64,000 nt of DNA from Arthrobacter sp. 24S4-2 (GCF_005280255.1 NZ_CP040018.1:5084001-5148000), one strand, 5' to 3'. Positions 9,002 through 17,718 are shown, counted from the stretch's first letter. The notes: generated by a model not told the origin, from the sequence alone. Translations and numbers: made by a program.

Positions 9002-10048
9002 CTAGCCTTCCACCAGCGACGGCCACTTCCGCTGCCAGCCGATGGCCGGGGCGATGTGGCTGGCAATGTTGCCGAGGAGCTTGGCGTTGAAGTCCACGCC
9101 GAGCTGGTTGGGAACCGTGAGGAGGAGCGTGTCCGCAGCCTGCACAGCAGCGTCGGCGGCAAGGTCTTCGGCGAGCGCGTCAGGCTCTCCCACGTAGCTT
9201 TTGCCGAAACGCGCCACCAGCCCGTCGATGATCCCCACCTGGTCCCGTCTTTCGCGCAGGGCGCTGAGCCCGAAGTACCTGCGGTCCTCGTCATCGACGA
9301 TCGGGAGGACGCTGCGGCTGACCGATACCCGGGGTGTGTGCTGGTGGCCGGCCTTGGCCCAGGCGCTGCGGAACATGCTGATCTGCTCGGCCTGGAGCTC
9401 GTCGAAGGGCACGCCGGTGTCTTCGGTGAGCAGCGTGGAACTCATCAGGTTCATGCCCTGTTCGGCCGCCCACACGGCAGTGGCACGGGATCCGGCTCCC
9501 CACCAGATCCGCCGGGCCAGGTCCGGGGAGTTCGGCTGGACCGGCAGCTTGCCGGAGCCGCCGCCGTAGCGGGGATCCCCCTCGGCCACTCCGGCGCCGG
9601 TGATGGCATGGCGGAACACCGCGGTGTGCCGGCGGGCCATGTCCGCCGGGCTTTCGCCGTCGGCCGGGACATGGCCAAACACCGCCGCACCGTCCTGCGC
9701 CGGCTCGGGTGAGCCCCGGCTGATGCCCAGCTGAAGCCTGCCGCCGCTGATCAGGTCGGTGGCGGCCGCCTCTTCTGCCATATACAGCGGGTTCTCGTAC
9801 CGCATGTCGATCACGCCTGTGCCCACTTCAATCCTGCTGGTGCGGGCGGCGATGGCGGCCAGCAGCGGAAACGGCGAGGCCTGCTGCCGGGCGAAATGGT
9901 GGACGCGAAAGAAGGCGCCGTCGATTCCGAGTTCCTCCGCAGCCACGGCGAGGTCGATGCCCTGCAGCAGGGCATCCCGGGCGGTACGGGTCCGGGAACC
10001 CTCAACGTTGCCCCAGTGGCCGAAGGAAAGAAATCCGATGCGCTTCAT
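9002..10048 (-). CDS. LLM class flavin-dependent oxidoreductase (luciferase-like)
   Basis: 348 residues with the bacterial luciferase-like TIM-barrel features: RIGFLSFGHWGN at strand 1, GIDGAFFRVHHFA, ASPFPLLAAIAARTSRIEVGTGVIDMRYENPLYMAEEAA and SGGRLQLGISRGSPEPA. It would use FMNH2 (or F420) from a partner reductase for monooxygenation of an unknown substrate. No reductase is adjacent. Length is normal. Confidence 0.85.
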   Translation of the reverse strand: MKRIGFLSFGHWGNVEGSRTRTARDALLQGIDLAVAAEELGIDGAFFRVHHFARQQASPFPLLAAIAARTSRIEVGTGVIDMRYENPLYMAEEAAATDLISGGRLQLGISRGSPEPAQDGAAVFGHVPADGESPADMARRHTAVFRHAITGAGVAEGDPRYGGGSGKLPVQPNSPDLARRIWWGAGSRATAVWAAEQGMNLMSSTLLTEDTGVPFDELQAEQISMFRSAWAKAGHQHTPRVSVSRSVLPIVDDEDRRYFGLSALRERRDQVGIIDGLVARFGKSYVGEPDALAEDLAADAAVQAADTLLLTVPNQLGVDFNAKLLGNIASHIAPAIGWQRKWPSLVEG

Positions 10049-10163
10049 GACTGCGGCAACAAGAACCCGGCACCCTTCATTCCGGCAGGCCGTGTTCCGG
10101 CCGTGTGTTCCGGCCCCCTATTCCGGCGCCTGCTTTCCGGCAGGCCGTGCATTCTGTGGCCGG

Positions 10164-10760
10164 CTACGCCTTCGCAGCGAGCACGAATGCCCGGATCTTC
10201 GCCAGGTCCTTCACCCCGCGGGAACTTTCGACGCCGGAGGAGACATCCACTCCCCACGCACCGGCTTCGCTCGCGGCCCGGGCGACGTTCCCCGGGTCGA
10301 GCCCGCCGGCGAGCAGCCAGTTGCGTTGGCCCAGTCCCTTGGCCCGGACGGAACCGTAGTCCCAGGCCTCGCCGGAGCCGGGCACGGCGGCATCGATGAG
10401 CAGCAGTTCCTCGCCCCAGCTTTCGAACGCGTCCGGCGCGGCACCCATGGTGACGGCCCGGATCACCATCATGCCGGCGTCGTGCGCTGTTTTGACGTCC
10501 GCCGGGGTGCGGTCACCGTGGAGCTGGATCCATTCGAGTCCGGCCTCGCGGGCGAGGACGACGGCGTCTGCCGCCGGTTCGTGGCGGAACACACCCACCG
10601 CCGGGGTGCCCGGCGGAACGTGGGCCAGGAGTTCCCGTGCCCTGGCGGGCGTGACTTCGCGGGGGCTCTTGGTCAGGACGAAGCCGACGGCGTCCGCACC
10701 CGCGCCGGCCGCTTCCCGGACGGACTCCGGCGTACTGAGCCCACACACCTTCACGAACAT
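10164..10760 (-). CDS. trpF: phosphoribosylanthranilate isomerase
   Basis: 198 residues. This TIM-barrel enzyme converts N-(5-phosphoribosyl)anthranilate to CdRP in tryptophan synthesis. Visible landmarks are MFVKVCGLSTPESV with the general-base Cys, GADAVGFVLTKSPREVT, WIQLHGDRTP, LLIDAAVPGSGEAWDY with the catalytic Asp, and the phosphate-binding AGGLDPGNV and GVDVSSGVESSRGVKD loops. The ATG at 10760 has GGAGGAG just upstream. It is not next to other trp genes. Many actinobacteria lack trpF because PriA covers the step, which makes this copy worth noting. Confidence 0.9.
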   Translation of the reverse strand: MFVKVCGLSTPESVREAAGAGADAVGFVLTKSPREVTPARARELLAHVPPGTPAVGVFRHEPAADAVVLAREAGLEWIQLHGDRTPADVKTAHDAGMMVIRAVTMGAAPDAFESWGEELLLIDAAVPGSGEAWDYGSVRAKGLGQRNWLLAGGLDPGNVARAASEAGAWGVDVSSGVESSRGVKDLAKIRAFVLAAKA

Positions 10761-10886
10761 CCCCGGCTCCTCCTGCAATTCATTCCTCCACCTGAGGTTA
10801 GCAAGCCTCCGCGGGGCGGCGCGGACGTTACGCCGGGGCGCTTCATGTGGACGTGGTCATTTGGACGTGGGCCGCCGCGTGGCCGC

Positions 10887-10892
10887 TAGGCT
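10887..10892 (+). promoter_or_regulatory. candidate leaderless promoter -10 box (TAGGCT)
   Basis: TAGGCT ends 6 bases before the ATG at 10899 with no Shine-Dalgarno sequence between, matching the leaderless arrangement seen at several other starts in this window. Confidence 0.5.
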
Positions 10893-10898
10893 GGGCGG

Positions 10899-11561
10899 AT
10901 GGAGATCATCCGCTATGCAGAACTCAGGGCCGAACCGTGGCGCAACGCCGGCGGGGTGACCCGCGAACTGGCCAGCCATCCGAAGGCCGCGTCCGCGCAG
11001 AATGGCGCCTGGGACTGGCGGGTGAGCATCGCCGAAGTATCAAAGGCCGGCGCATTCTCGGCGTTTCCGGGCATGGAGCGCGTGCTCACCGTAATCGACG
11101 GCGAGCTCCTGCTGCTGACCGTGGACGGCGCCGAACATCCGCTGGAAAAGTACCGGCCGTTCCGGTTCTCCGGCGAGGCTGAGACAGCCAGCGCACTGCC
11201 CACGGGCGACATCCGCGACCTCAACGTCATCACTCGGAACGGCGCGTTCAAGGGCTACACATCCATCATCGAGCTCTCCAAGAAGCGCGCCCATCCGGTC
11301 TTCGAAGGCCAGCTCGGGATCCTGTTGCAGGGCCAGGCCACGGTCAGCCCGGGTACCGCGGGCGATTCAGCCGCTGCTGATTCAGCCGGGGCCGGCGACA
11401 CCGGCGCCACCGATTCAGGCACGCCCGAAGCAGCCCCGGCCCCCGGTGAACCGGCGACGCTGGGCCGCTACGACGCCGTCGTCGGCTCCGATTCCCGGAC
11501 GCCAGAGATCCTGGGCCGGGGCTTCCTTGCCGTTGTGTCGATCGACCGCGTTACGGGCTAG
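10899..11561 (+). CDS. HutD/Ves family protein
   Basis: 220 residues of the HutD cupin-like family: MEIIRYAELRAEPWRNAGGVTRELAS, WRVSIAEVSKAGAFSAFPGMERVLTVIDGELLLL, PFRFSGEAETASALPTGDIRDLNVITRNG. HutD is associated with histidine utilisation and thought to act in regulation or metabolite binding; no hut genes are adjacent. A low-complexity Ala/Gly/Asp/Thr insert (about residues 148-190) lies before the final strand and is not usual for the family. Confidence 0.8.
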   Translation: MEIIRYAELRAEPWRNAGGVTRELASHPKAASAQNGAWDWRVSIAEVSKAGAFSAFPGMERVLTVIDGELLLLTVDGAEHPLEKYRPFRFSGEAETASALPTGDIRDLNVITRNGAFKGYTSIIELSKKRAHPVFEGQLGILLQGQATVSPGTAGDSAAADSAGAGDTGATDSGTPEAAPAPGEPATLGRYDAVVGSDSRTPEILGRGFLAVVSIDRVTG

Positions 11562-11584
11562 CGCCGCTGCCGGCCGGCACCGCG

Positions 11585-13552
11585 TTACCTGGTAGCGACG
11601 GCCCCGGACGGCTGCGGCAGTTTCTCCTGCTCCGGCCCCGCCGGAGTCAGCGCCGCGGCGATCACCACGGAACTGGCCGAAGCCCACGCCTGCGGACGGC
11701 AGCTGGCGGGAAACGGCACAGGCGTACGCATGGTGTCCGAACCGTGGCCGCCGAAGAGTTCCGGAAGCCGCCAGTCGTTGGCCTCGGCCACATTCAGCAA
11801 CCCGGCAGCGAGCTGCGCCGCTTCACCCGGGAAGCCATCGGCCAGCATGCCGCTGATGATCAGGGCCGTGTCATGGCTCCAGACCGCGCCGGCGTGGTAG
11901 CGGGTGGGCCAGTAACCGCCGTTGGTGGTGGAGAGCGTCCGAACGCCATAGCCGGAGAACATGGTGGGGTCCATGACCCGGCGCACCACGATCTGCTGCT
12001 CCTCCTCGTTTAGGATGCCTGTGCCCAGCAGGTGCCCCATGTTGGAGGTCACGCCGTCCACGGGTTTCTTCTCCGCATCCAGGGCGAGCGCCGGATAAGG
12101 GCCCAGATCGTCCTCGCACCAGAACTGCGCGCGGAAGCGCTCGGCCATGCCTGCTGCGTAGTTCCGCCATTCCGCGGCTCCCGGGCGGCCGAAGGTGTCG
12201 AGTAGTTTGGCGCCCACGACGGCGGCCTCGTAGGCGTACGCCTGGACCTCGGCCAGGGCGATGGGCCCCTTTGCCAGCGATCCGTCATGCCAGCGGATGG
12301 CGTCGCCGGAGTCCTTCCAGCCCTGGTTCACCAGGCCCTGGCCGGAGGCGTCAAGGTATTCCAGGAAACCGTCCCCATCGAGGTCGCCGTGGTCCCTGAG
12401 CCATTCAAGGGCGTCCTGGAGGTTCGGCAGGAGTTCCTCCACCTCAGCATCCGGCATGCCGGCCTTCCAGGCATCGTGCAGGAGGCAGATCCACAGGGGT
12501 GTGGCGTCAATGGTGCCGTAGTACACCGGCGGCAGGCGCAGGGCCTGGCCGCTCTCGGCCATGGTCAGGACGGTCCGGCGCACCTCATGCAGTATTTTGC
12601 CGGGCTGGACGGCCGTGGTGTGATCCGTCTCCGTGCCCTGCCGGCCGGCCAGCGCCCGGAGCGTCCCGCCGGCAATGGCGGTGTTGACGGGCAGCAGCAT
12701 CCGGGCTGCAATGATCGAGTCGCGCCCGAACATGGTGAAAAACCACGGCGCCCCTGCCGCCAGGAAGGTGTCGTTCGGATGCGAGTAATGGGCCAGCCGC
12801 AGGCTGTTGAGGTCGCTCACGGACCGTTCCAGGAGGCGGTGCAGCCGGGGATCGTCGGAGGCCGGAGCCGCGATGGGCTCGCCGTCCGCGGCGAGCATCG
12901 GCGAATCCGCATCCGTCAGGTCAACCGCCCAGGCCAGCTCCACCGGCACACCGGGAAGCACCTCCACCGACCATTCGATGGTGACCTTGCTGCCGTGGAT
13001 GCTCACTGCCCCCTTGGACGCCGTCAGCGCCAGGGTGGTGTCCATGTCGCGCCAGGACCAGGTGGTTCCCGCCGGTTCCACCGACCCGCCATCCCGGAAC
13101 CCCTGCTTGATGTCTTCCATAGTGGTGTTGTCCGCGCCAAGGCTCAACCGGACCGTCAGTGCCACTGGCTCCCGCATGGCCGATTCAAGGCGCAGCGTCT
13201 CTGCCACCCGACCCGAGCAGCCGGTGAGGCTCTCGGTGTCCTCACCGGGCCGGATCCGGCCGGAATCGGCTGTGCGCGTGCGCACCAGGGAAAGCAGCGG
13301 ATCGGCCACCTCAGCCTCGGCACGCACAAAGTAGATGTAGTCGGTTTCCTTGGACGAACGCAGCTGGGTGGAAACCCATTCAGGCTCGCGTCCGTCCACG
13401 GTGAGGACCGCTGTGTTGAGGACGCGGTCATCGCCGCAGTAGATCCCCTGCGCGCCGTTGTGGCGGATCTGCCCGTGGGCGTCGGACCACGCCTGGATGG
13501 GCGCGCTGAAAACGCCGGAAAGGTTGTGCAGGTATGGCTGTTCAGAGGCCAC
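11585..13552 (-). CDS. glycogen debranching-type (amylo-alpha-1,6-glucosidase-like) protein
   Basis: 655 residues. The N-terminal GDE_N_bis-type beta domain (SGVFSAPIQAWSDAHGQI, GIYCGDDRVLNTAVLTVDG) is followed by an (alpha/alpha)6 barrel: FTMFGRDSIIAARMLLP, ALEWLRDHGDLDGDGFLEY, QGWKDSGDAIRWHDGS and YWPTRYHAGAVWSHDTALI, which carry the Asp/Glu residues expected of GH15/GH63-like glucosidases. Cytoplasmic; probably acts on branched glucans or sucrose-derived glycosides. I chose GTG at 13552 because GAGGAG lies upstream and homologous sequence begins there. Confidence 0.82.
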   Translation of the reverse strand: MASEQPYLHNLSGVFSAPIQAWSDAHGQIRHNGAQGIYCGDDRVLNTAVLTVDGREPEWVSTQLRSSKETDYIYFVRAEAEVADPLLSLVRTRTADSGRIRPGEDTESLTGCSGRVAETLRLESAMREPVALTVRLSLGADNTTMEDIKQGFRDGGSVEPAGTTWSWRDMDTTLALTASKGAVSIHGSKVTIEWSVEVLPGVPVELAWAVDLTDADSPMLAADGEPIAAPASDDPRLHRLLERSVSDLNSLRLAHYSHPNDTFLAAGAPWFFTMFGRDSIIAARMLLPVNTAIAGGTLRALAGRQGTETDHTTAVQPGKILHEVRRTVLTMAESGQALRLPPVYYGTIDATPLWICLLHDAWKAGMPDAEVEELLPNLQDALEWLRDHGDLDGDGFLEYLDASGQGLVNQGWKDSGDAIRWHDGSLAKGPIALAEVQAYAYEAAVVGAKLLDTFGRPGAAEWRNYAAGMAERFRAQFWCEDDLGPYPALALDAEKKPVDGVTSNMGHLLGTGILNEEEQQIVVRRVMDPTMFSGYGVRTLSTTNGGYWPTRYHAGAVWSHDTALIISGMLADGFPGEAAQLAAGLLNVAEANDWRLPELFGGHGSDTMRTPVPFPASCRPQAWASASSVVIAAALTPAGPEQEKLPQPSGAVATR

Positions 13553-13781
13553 GGTGAGACAACTCCTCGTTCTGCTGGGTTGGGTGCGGAGGCTGGCGTC
13601 CGCATTACCGGGCGTGAACCTGGGCGCGCACATCTGATCGGTCAAATTGCGCGGTTAAATTTTCTCACACGTTACGGAGGGATGGAAAAGTCCGGCATTG
13701 CTGGCCGGTGCTTGCCCGTGCTGGTGCCGGGAGCCCGGTGACCTTGGCCACCAACGGTGGCCGCCCGGCGTCGGGCGTTGC

Positions 13782-13787
13782 TAGGCT
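13782..13787 (+). promoter_or_regulatory. -10 box of the SMR operon promoter
   Basis: TAGGCT lies 27 bases before the riboswitch core, so a transcript starting about 7 bases downstream would carry the whole aptamer in its leader. Confidence 0.5.
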
Positions 13788-13813
13788 GGAATCAAGGTTC
13801 CCCTCCGGAACCT

Positions 13814-13854
13814 CCGGACGACGGTTCAGTACCCGGCACGCGACAAGACTGGCC
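13814..13854 (+). promoter_or_regulatory. guanidine-III (ykkC-III) riboswitch
   Basis: The 41-base stretch matches the family consensus as known from the Thermobifida fusca aptamer: CCGGACGA at its 5' end, GTACCCGG in the middle and GACAAGAC near the 3' end, at nearly the same spacing. Helix P1 forms from CCGG (13814-13817) and CCGG (13833-13836). The pseudoknot helix forms from CAGT (13827-13830) and ACTG (13848-13851), which differs in sequence from T. fusca but keeps pairing. The 3' end abuts the AAAGGA ribosome-binding site (13855-13860) of the first SMR gene, so translation control is likely. Family knowledge: guanidine binding turns on guanidinium exporters. Confidence 0.87.
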
Positions 13855-13866
13855 AAAGGATCCGTC

Positions 13867-14190
13867 ATGTCGTGGTTAATCCTCCTCCTCTCCGGGGCGC
13901 TCGAGGCCGTGTGGGCCGCAGCGCTGCACCGGACCTCCCGGGCAAAAGGCCGCCGGCGGGTGCTGCCCGTGGCCGTCTTCCTCGTTTCGGTCATCGCGAG
14001 CACCGGCGGACTCGCCATCGCCATGCAGTCCATCCCCACAGGCACCGCTTATGCGGTGTGGGTTGGCGTGGGCGTGGTGCTGACCTCGGCCTACGCGATC
14101 ATCACCAAGGTGGAACGCGCGACGGCGGCGCGGCTGCTGCTGCTCGCCGGGATCGCCGCGTGCGTGGTTGGCCTTAAGGTGGTGGCGTGA
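13867..14190 (+). CDS. small multidrug resistance (SMR) protein, probable guanidinium exporter subunit 1
   Basis: 107 residues with four membrane helices. Helix 1 carries the essential Glu (SGALEAVWAAAL, Glu13), and ASTGGLAIAMQSIPTGTAYAVWVGVG is the SugE/Gdx-type loop and helix 3. The ATG at 13867 follows AAAGGA. The guanidine-III riboswitch directly upstream identifies the likely substrate as guanidinium, exported in exchange for protons. It overlaps the second SMR gene by 4 bases, so a heterodimer is likely. Confidence 0.88.
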   Translation: MSWLILLLSGALEAVWAAALHRTSRAKGRRRVLPVAVFLVSVIASTGGLAIAMQSIPTGTAYAVWVGVGVVLTSAYAIITKVERATAARLLLLAGIAACVVGLKVVA

Positions 14191-14534
14191 TGCTTGGGAA
14201 CTCCGCCGGCGCCTGGCTGGTCTTGCTTGCCTCCGCCGTGCTGGAAGCCGTCTGGGCCACGGCCCTGGGGCTATCCGACGGCTTCACCCAGGCGCTGCCT
14301 ACCGCCGTCTTTGCGGTCACCGCCACGCTGAGCATGGCGGGCCTGGGAATCGCCGTGAAGAGCATCCCGCTGGGGACCGCCTACGCCGTGTGGGTGGGGA
14401 TCGGCGCTGCCCTGACCGTCGGCTGGGCCATGGCCACCGGCGTCGAGCCTGCCAGTCCGCTCAAGCTGCTGTTCATCGCCGGGATTGTTGGCTGTGCGGC
14501 GGGCCTGAAGCTCCTGCCGGCTCAGGACTCCTAG
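14187..14534 (+). CDS. small multidrug resistance (SMR) protein, partner subunit 2
   Basis: 114-115 residues (GTG at 14187 or ATG at 14190). Four hydrophobic helices, with Glu in helix 1 (SAVLEAVWATALGL) and AVKSIPLGTAYAVWVGIGAAL in helix 3, closely similar to the upstream gene and presumably a duplication. Overlap with the first gene suggests equal production of the two subunits, inserted in opposite orientations as in other two-gene SMR systems. Confidence 0.88.
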   Translation: MMLGNSAGAWLVLLASAVLEAVWATALGLSDGFTQALPTAVFAVTATLSMAGLGIAVKSIPLGTAYAVWVGIGAALTVGWAMATGVEPASPLKLLFIAGIVGCAAGLKLLPAQDS

Positions 14535-14557
14535 CGCCGGACTCCCGGCCCCGCACA

Positions 14558-14582
14558 CCTAACCGGCGTTCCGCCGGTTAGG
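14558..14582. terminator. 11-bp perfect hairpin ending the SMR operon and abutting the next promoter
   Basis: CCTAACCGGCG and CGCCGGTTAGG pair around TTC and are followed by CTTTT. It fits a terminator for the SMR operon. Its right arm overlaps the TAGGCT -10 box (14579-14584) of the kinase gene. Confidence 0.65.
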
Positions 14583-14584
14583 CT
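14579..14584 (+). promoter_or_regulatory. candidate leaderless promoter -10 box (TAGGCT)
   Basis: TAGGCT ends 6 bases before the ATG at 14591, without a Shine-Dalgarno sequence. It overlaps the right arm of the hairpin at 14558-14582. Confidence 0.5.
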
Positions 14585-14590
14585 TTTGGC

Positions 14591-15265
14591 ATGGCGACTC
14601 CTCCCGTGACCTCTCCGCGGACGTTCAGCGGTACCGCGCTCCGGCATCCGGAGGTGGCGGCGGCAGTGGATGCCCTCCGGCAGCGACTTGCCGGCGGAAA
14701 CCGCGTCCTGCTCGGGATCACAGGTTCGCCGGGGTCCGGCAAATCAACGTTCGCCGCCGGCCTGCACGCCCTCTTTGCTGCCGGCACCGCTGTGGTGGTC
14801 CCCATGGACGGGTTCCACCTTGGCAACGCGATCATCGACGGCACACCGTTGCGGCAGCGCAAGGGCGCAATCGACACGTTCGACGTCGGGGGCTACTTTT
14901 CGCTGGTGGAGCGGCTCGCGAGGCGGGACGAGCCGGTGGTTTACGCCCCGGATTTCCGCCGGCAGATCGACGAACCCGTGGCGTCCTCCATCGCTGTTCC
15001 AGCCTCCGTGCCGCTGGTGATCACCGAGGGCAACTACCTCCTCGCGGACGATCCGCGCTGGCGCCGGGTGCGCGAACAGCTGGACGAGGTCTGGTTCCTG
15101 GACACTCCCCCGGCGCTTCGACTGGCCCGGCTGGTTGACCGGCATGTGAGGTTTGGAATGGAACGCCGGGCGGCCGAGGAATGGGCGGCCGGTTCGGACG
15201 AGGCAAACGCCCGGCTGATCGAATCCACGCGCACTGCGGCGGACCGGATCGTTCCCTGGTCGTAA
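14591..15265 (+). CDS. P-loop nucleoside/nucleotide kinase family protein
   Basis: 224 residues. Walker A is GITGSPGSGKST (about residues 43-54). VVPMDGFHLGNAIIDG and KGAIDTFDVGGYFSLVERL are the substrate-binding segments shared with uridine kinase, pantothenate kinase and FrcK-like proteins; VITEGNYLLADDPRW and VWFLDTPPALRLARLVDRHVRFG complete the core. The phosphate acceptor is unknown. Stands alone after the SMR terminator. Confidence 0.8.
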   Translation: MATPPVTSPRTFSGTALRHPEVAAAVDALRQRLAGGNRVLLGITGSPGSGKSTFAAGLHALFAAGTAVVVPMDGFHLGNAIIDGTPLRQRKGAIDTFDVGGYFSLVERLARRDEPVVYAPDFRRQIDEPVASSIAVPASVPLVITEGNYLLADDPRWRRVREQLDEVWFLDTPPALRLARLVDRHVRFGMERRAAEEWAAGSDEANARLIESTRTAADRIVPWS

Positions 15266-15433
15266 CACCTCGGAACGTGGCCTGCGGATGCCTTCACACA
15301 GAAAGTTTTTTCGGTGGCACACGGTGCGGCACCTGCCACCCTGTTAGCCTGCTCCTAGGATCACCGGACCGTTGAAGGGTCTCAGCCGGTGGCTGGGTCC
15401 CTGGCGGCTCCTGGACGCAGAGGACAACAGCAC

Positions 15434-17623
15434 ATGGATGCGAAAGCGCCGGGCAATGCTTCAGAAACGGCCCCGACGGCGGAGCCGCTGACAGCCCCTG
15501 CGGATCCGGCGCGCACGTGGAGCCTGCAGCGTGAATGGTCCAGGGCATTCCTGCTGATGCTGGCGGCACTGCTGCTCGGCGCTACCGTAACGATAGTCGG
15601 CGTACGGGGACTCATGGAGCAGGTGCATTCGACGGCGGCCCGGCTCCATGCAGAGGTGGATCACGTTGAGGCGCTCCGCGCCGCCCTCGACGCCCACGAG
15701 CTGCAAGGGCACCTGTTGCTGTCCAAGGCCCCCGCTGACCGATCGGCCTTCCTCCTGGAGCAGGACCGCATCTCCCACCTGTTCGAGGAGGCCGCCGTTG
15801 TTCCCGCGCCCGGGATGCGGGAAGAACTCCTCGCCGCCCGCCAGGCCTGGCAGGAATCCCTTTCGGCACATGGCCTCTGGGGCAGCCAGGTGGCGTCGCT
15901 GCAAGGCAACCATGTTGACGAGACCCCGTCCTTCGCGGCGGCCAGCGCCGGGGTTCGCCAGCAACTTGCGGAAATCCGCCATTTCTCGCTTGACGAACTG
16001 GACAAAGGGCTCGCCCACAGCGCCGAGCTTGAACAGCTTCTGTTTGTCGGGCGCATCACACTGTTCTTCGTGGCGGTGGTGGTAACGGTGTACTTCCGCC
16101 GCAGGATGGTCAAGGACCTGATGCGGCCTGTGAACAGCCTTCACCAGGGCGTACAGAAGCTGCGCAGCGGGAATTACAACCACCGCATCGAGGTCTTCCG
16201 CCGCGACGAACTCGGCGAACTCGCGGAGGCCTTCAACGGCATGGCCGCTGCCGTCCACAACAGCCATCTGGTCCTCACCCACCGCGCCACGCATGACCCC
16301 CTCACCGGACTGGCCAACCGTGCCGCGCTGATGGAACGCCTCACGGCATCCTTTGGCCCCGGCACCACCCGCAGGAACCGGCAGGAAGGGCTCCTGTTCA
16401 TCGACATCGACAACTTCAAGGAGGTCAACGACTCCCTTGGACATGAACGCGGTGACGCGCTGCTGGTCGAGCTGGCCACGCGCCTCAAAGCCTGTGTCCG
16501 CGGCAGCGACCTCGTTGCCCGCCTCGGCGGGGATGAATTCGCCGTGGTGGTGATGGACGACGACGCCGGTTCCGTCACCGCCGGGATAGCCGAACGGATC
16601 CATGAGGCGTTGCGTCCGCCGTTTGTCGTTGGCGATGACCGGCTGACCGTCACCGCCAGCATGGGGGCCGTCCAGCGGCGCCCGGAAACAGCCGATGCGG
16701 CCGAGCTGCTGCGGCAGGCCGACTTCGCCATGTACCTGGCCAAACACGGCGGGAAGGGCCGCTACCAGCTGTTCGACGCCGAGGGCTACGACCACATGAC
16801 GTACCGGGCCGCCCTCAAGCGCGACCTTGCCACGGCGGTGGACGAAGGACAGCTCCGGCTCGAATATCAGCCCGTTGCCGATTTGCGCACCGGGGAAATC
16901 GTCGGTGTGGAATCCCTTGTTCGCTGGCAGCATCCCACCCTGGGCCTGCTGCCCCCCTCGGAATTCATTCCGCTCGCCGAGGAGACCGGCGACATCGATG
17001 CTGTGGGCTGCTGGGTACTCGACACCGCCAGCCGCCAGGCGGCCAGCTGGCGGGCAACCTTCCCGCACTGCGCAAACCTGTGGATTGCCGTCAACCTCTC
17101 GACCATCCAGCTCCCCAATCCGCGGAATCTGGCGGCCATCAAGCGGATCCTGGCCCACCCCGCGGCGGAGGCCCACAAGGTGGTCCTGGAAGTCACGGAA
17201 ACGGCCCTGGCGGGCAGTACGGACGGCGGCGTCGCTGCGCTCAAGACGCTGAAGGATACGGGCGTCCGCGTGGCTATCGACGATTTCGGGACGGGTTATT
17301 CTTCCCTCAGCTCATTGGCGGTGCTGCCCGCTGACATCCTCAAGATCGGGCGTTCATTCCTGGGGAGGCAGGCATCCCAGGCCCAGGCCGCCGCGATGCT
17401 CGAAGGCATCCTGGGGCTGGCCCGAATGCTGTCCCTGGACGTCATCGCCGAGGGCATCGAGGAACCAGGGCAGCTGGAGCTCCTCCGCGAGCTGGACTGC
17501 CAGATGGGGCAGGGATACCTCCTGGCCCGCCCCTGCCCGGCCGAGGCGCTCGCGGCGCTGTTGGCCGCAGGTGCCCGCCTGCAGCCCGGCCCGGCCGCCC
17601 TCGAGAAAGCCATCGATTCCTGA
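15434..17623 (+). CDS. membrane GGDEF-EAL protein (putative cyclic-di-GMP synthase and phosphodiesterase)
   Basis: 729 residues. A first membrane helix (AFLLMLAALLLGATVTIVGV), an extracytoplasmic four-helix-type sensor of about 150 residues, a second helix (ITLFFVAVVVTVYF), a HAMP linker, then GGDEF and EAL domains. GGDEF is intact as LVARLGGDEFAVVV, and the inhibitory I-site RGSD lies 5 residues ahead. In EAL the signature is ESL (VGVESLVRW), with VNLSTIQL, EVTETAL, IDDFGTGYSSL, LKIGRSF and IAEGIEEPG, so the catalytic acids and Lys appear present. Both activities are possible. ATG 15434 is preceded by AGAGGA; an in-frame ATG at 15389 would add 15 residues. Confidence 0.9.
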   Translation: MDAKAPGNASETAPTAEPLTAPADPARTWSLQREWSRAFLLMLAALLLGATVTIVGVRGLMEQVHSTAARLHAEVDHVEALRAALDAHELQGHLLLSKAPADRSAFLLEQDRISHLFEEAAVVPAPGMREELLAARQAWQESLSAHGLWGSQVASLQGNHVDETPSFAAASAGVRQQLAEIRHFSLDELDKGLAHSAELEQLLFVGRITLFFVAVVVTVYFRRRMVKDLMRPVNSLHQGVQKLRSGNYNHRIEVFRRDELGELAEAFNGMAAAVHNSHLVLTHRATHDPLTGLANRAALMERLTASFGPGTTRRNRQEGLLFIDIDNFKEVNDSLGHERGDALLVELATRLKACVRGSDLVARLGGDEFAVVVMDDDAGSVTAGIAERIHEALRPPFVVGDDRLTVTASMGAVQRRPETADAAELLRQADFAMYLAKHGGKGRYQLFDAEGYDHMTYRAALKRDLATAVDEGQLRLEYQPVADLRTGEIVGVESLVRWQHPTLGLLPPSEFIPLAEETGDIDAVGCWVLDTASRQAASWRATFPHCANLWIAVNLSTIQLPNPRNLAAIKRILAHPAAEAHKVVLEVTETALAGSTDGGVAALKTLKDTGVRVAIDDFGTGYSSLSSLAVLPADILKIGRSFLGRQASQAQAAAMLEGILGLARMLSLDVIAEGIEEPGQLELLRELDCQMGQGYLLARPCPAEALAALLAAGARLQPGPAALEKAIDS

Positions 17624-17718
17624 GGAATACCGGGCCGCCCGCCGCGGTTCTTGGCAAGGACGGCTGTTCCCTAACAGGCACCTTCCCAAAGCGGCAAGGC
17701 AGCGAAACGGAGACTCAC

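Larger units (their letters stand above)
13553..13866. other. divergent regulatory region between the debranching gene and the SMR operon
   Basis: No gene is seen. It contains a 7-bp inverted repeat (GGCCACC and GGTGGCC around AAC, 13746-13762), a TAGGCT -10 box at 13782-13787 facing right, and a guanidine-III riboswitch at 13814-13854. Confidence 0.7.

Noticed and set aside
12287..13741. A 484-codon plus-strand frame opposite the debranching enzyme gene
   Set aside because: No domain and no promoter or SD; the minus strand encodes a conserved enzyme.
15461..17176. A 571-codon minus-strand frame opposite the GGDEF-EAL gene
   Set aside because: The plus strand carries complete GGDEF and EAL motifs; the antisense frame has no recognisable domain and is an effect of high GC.
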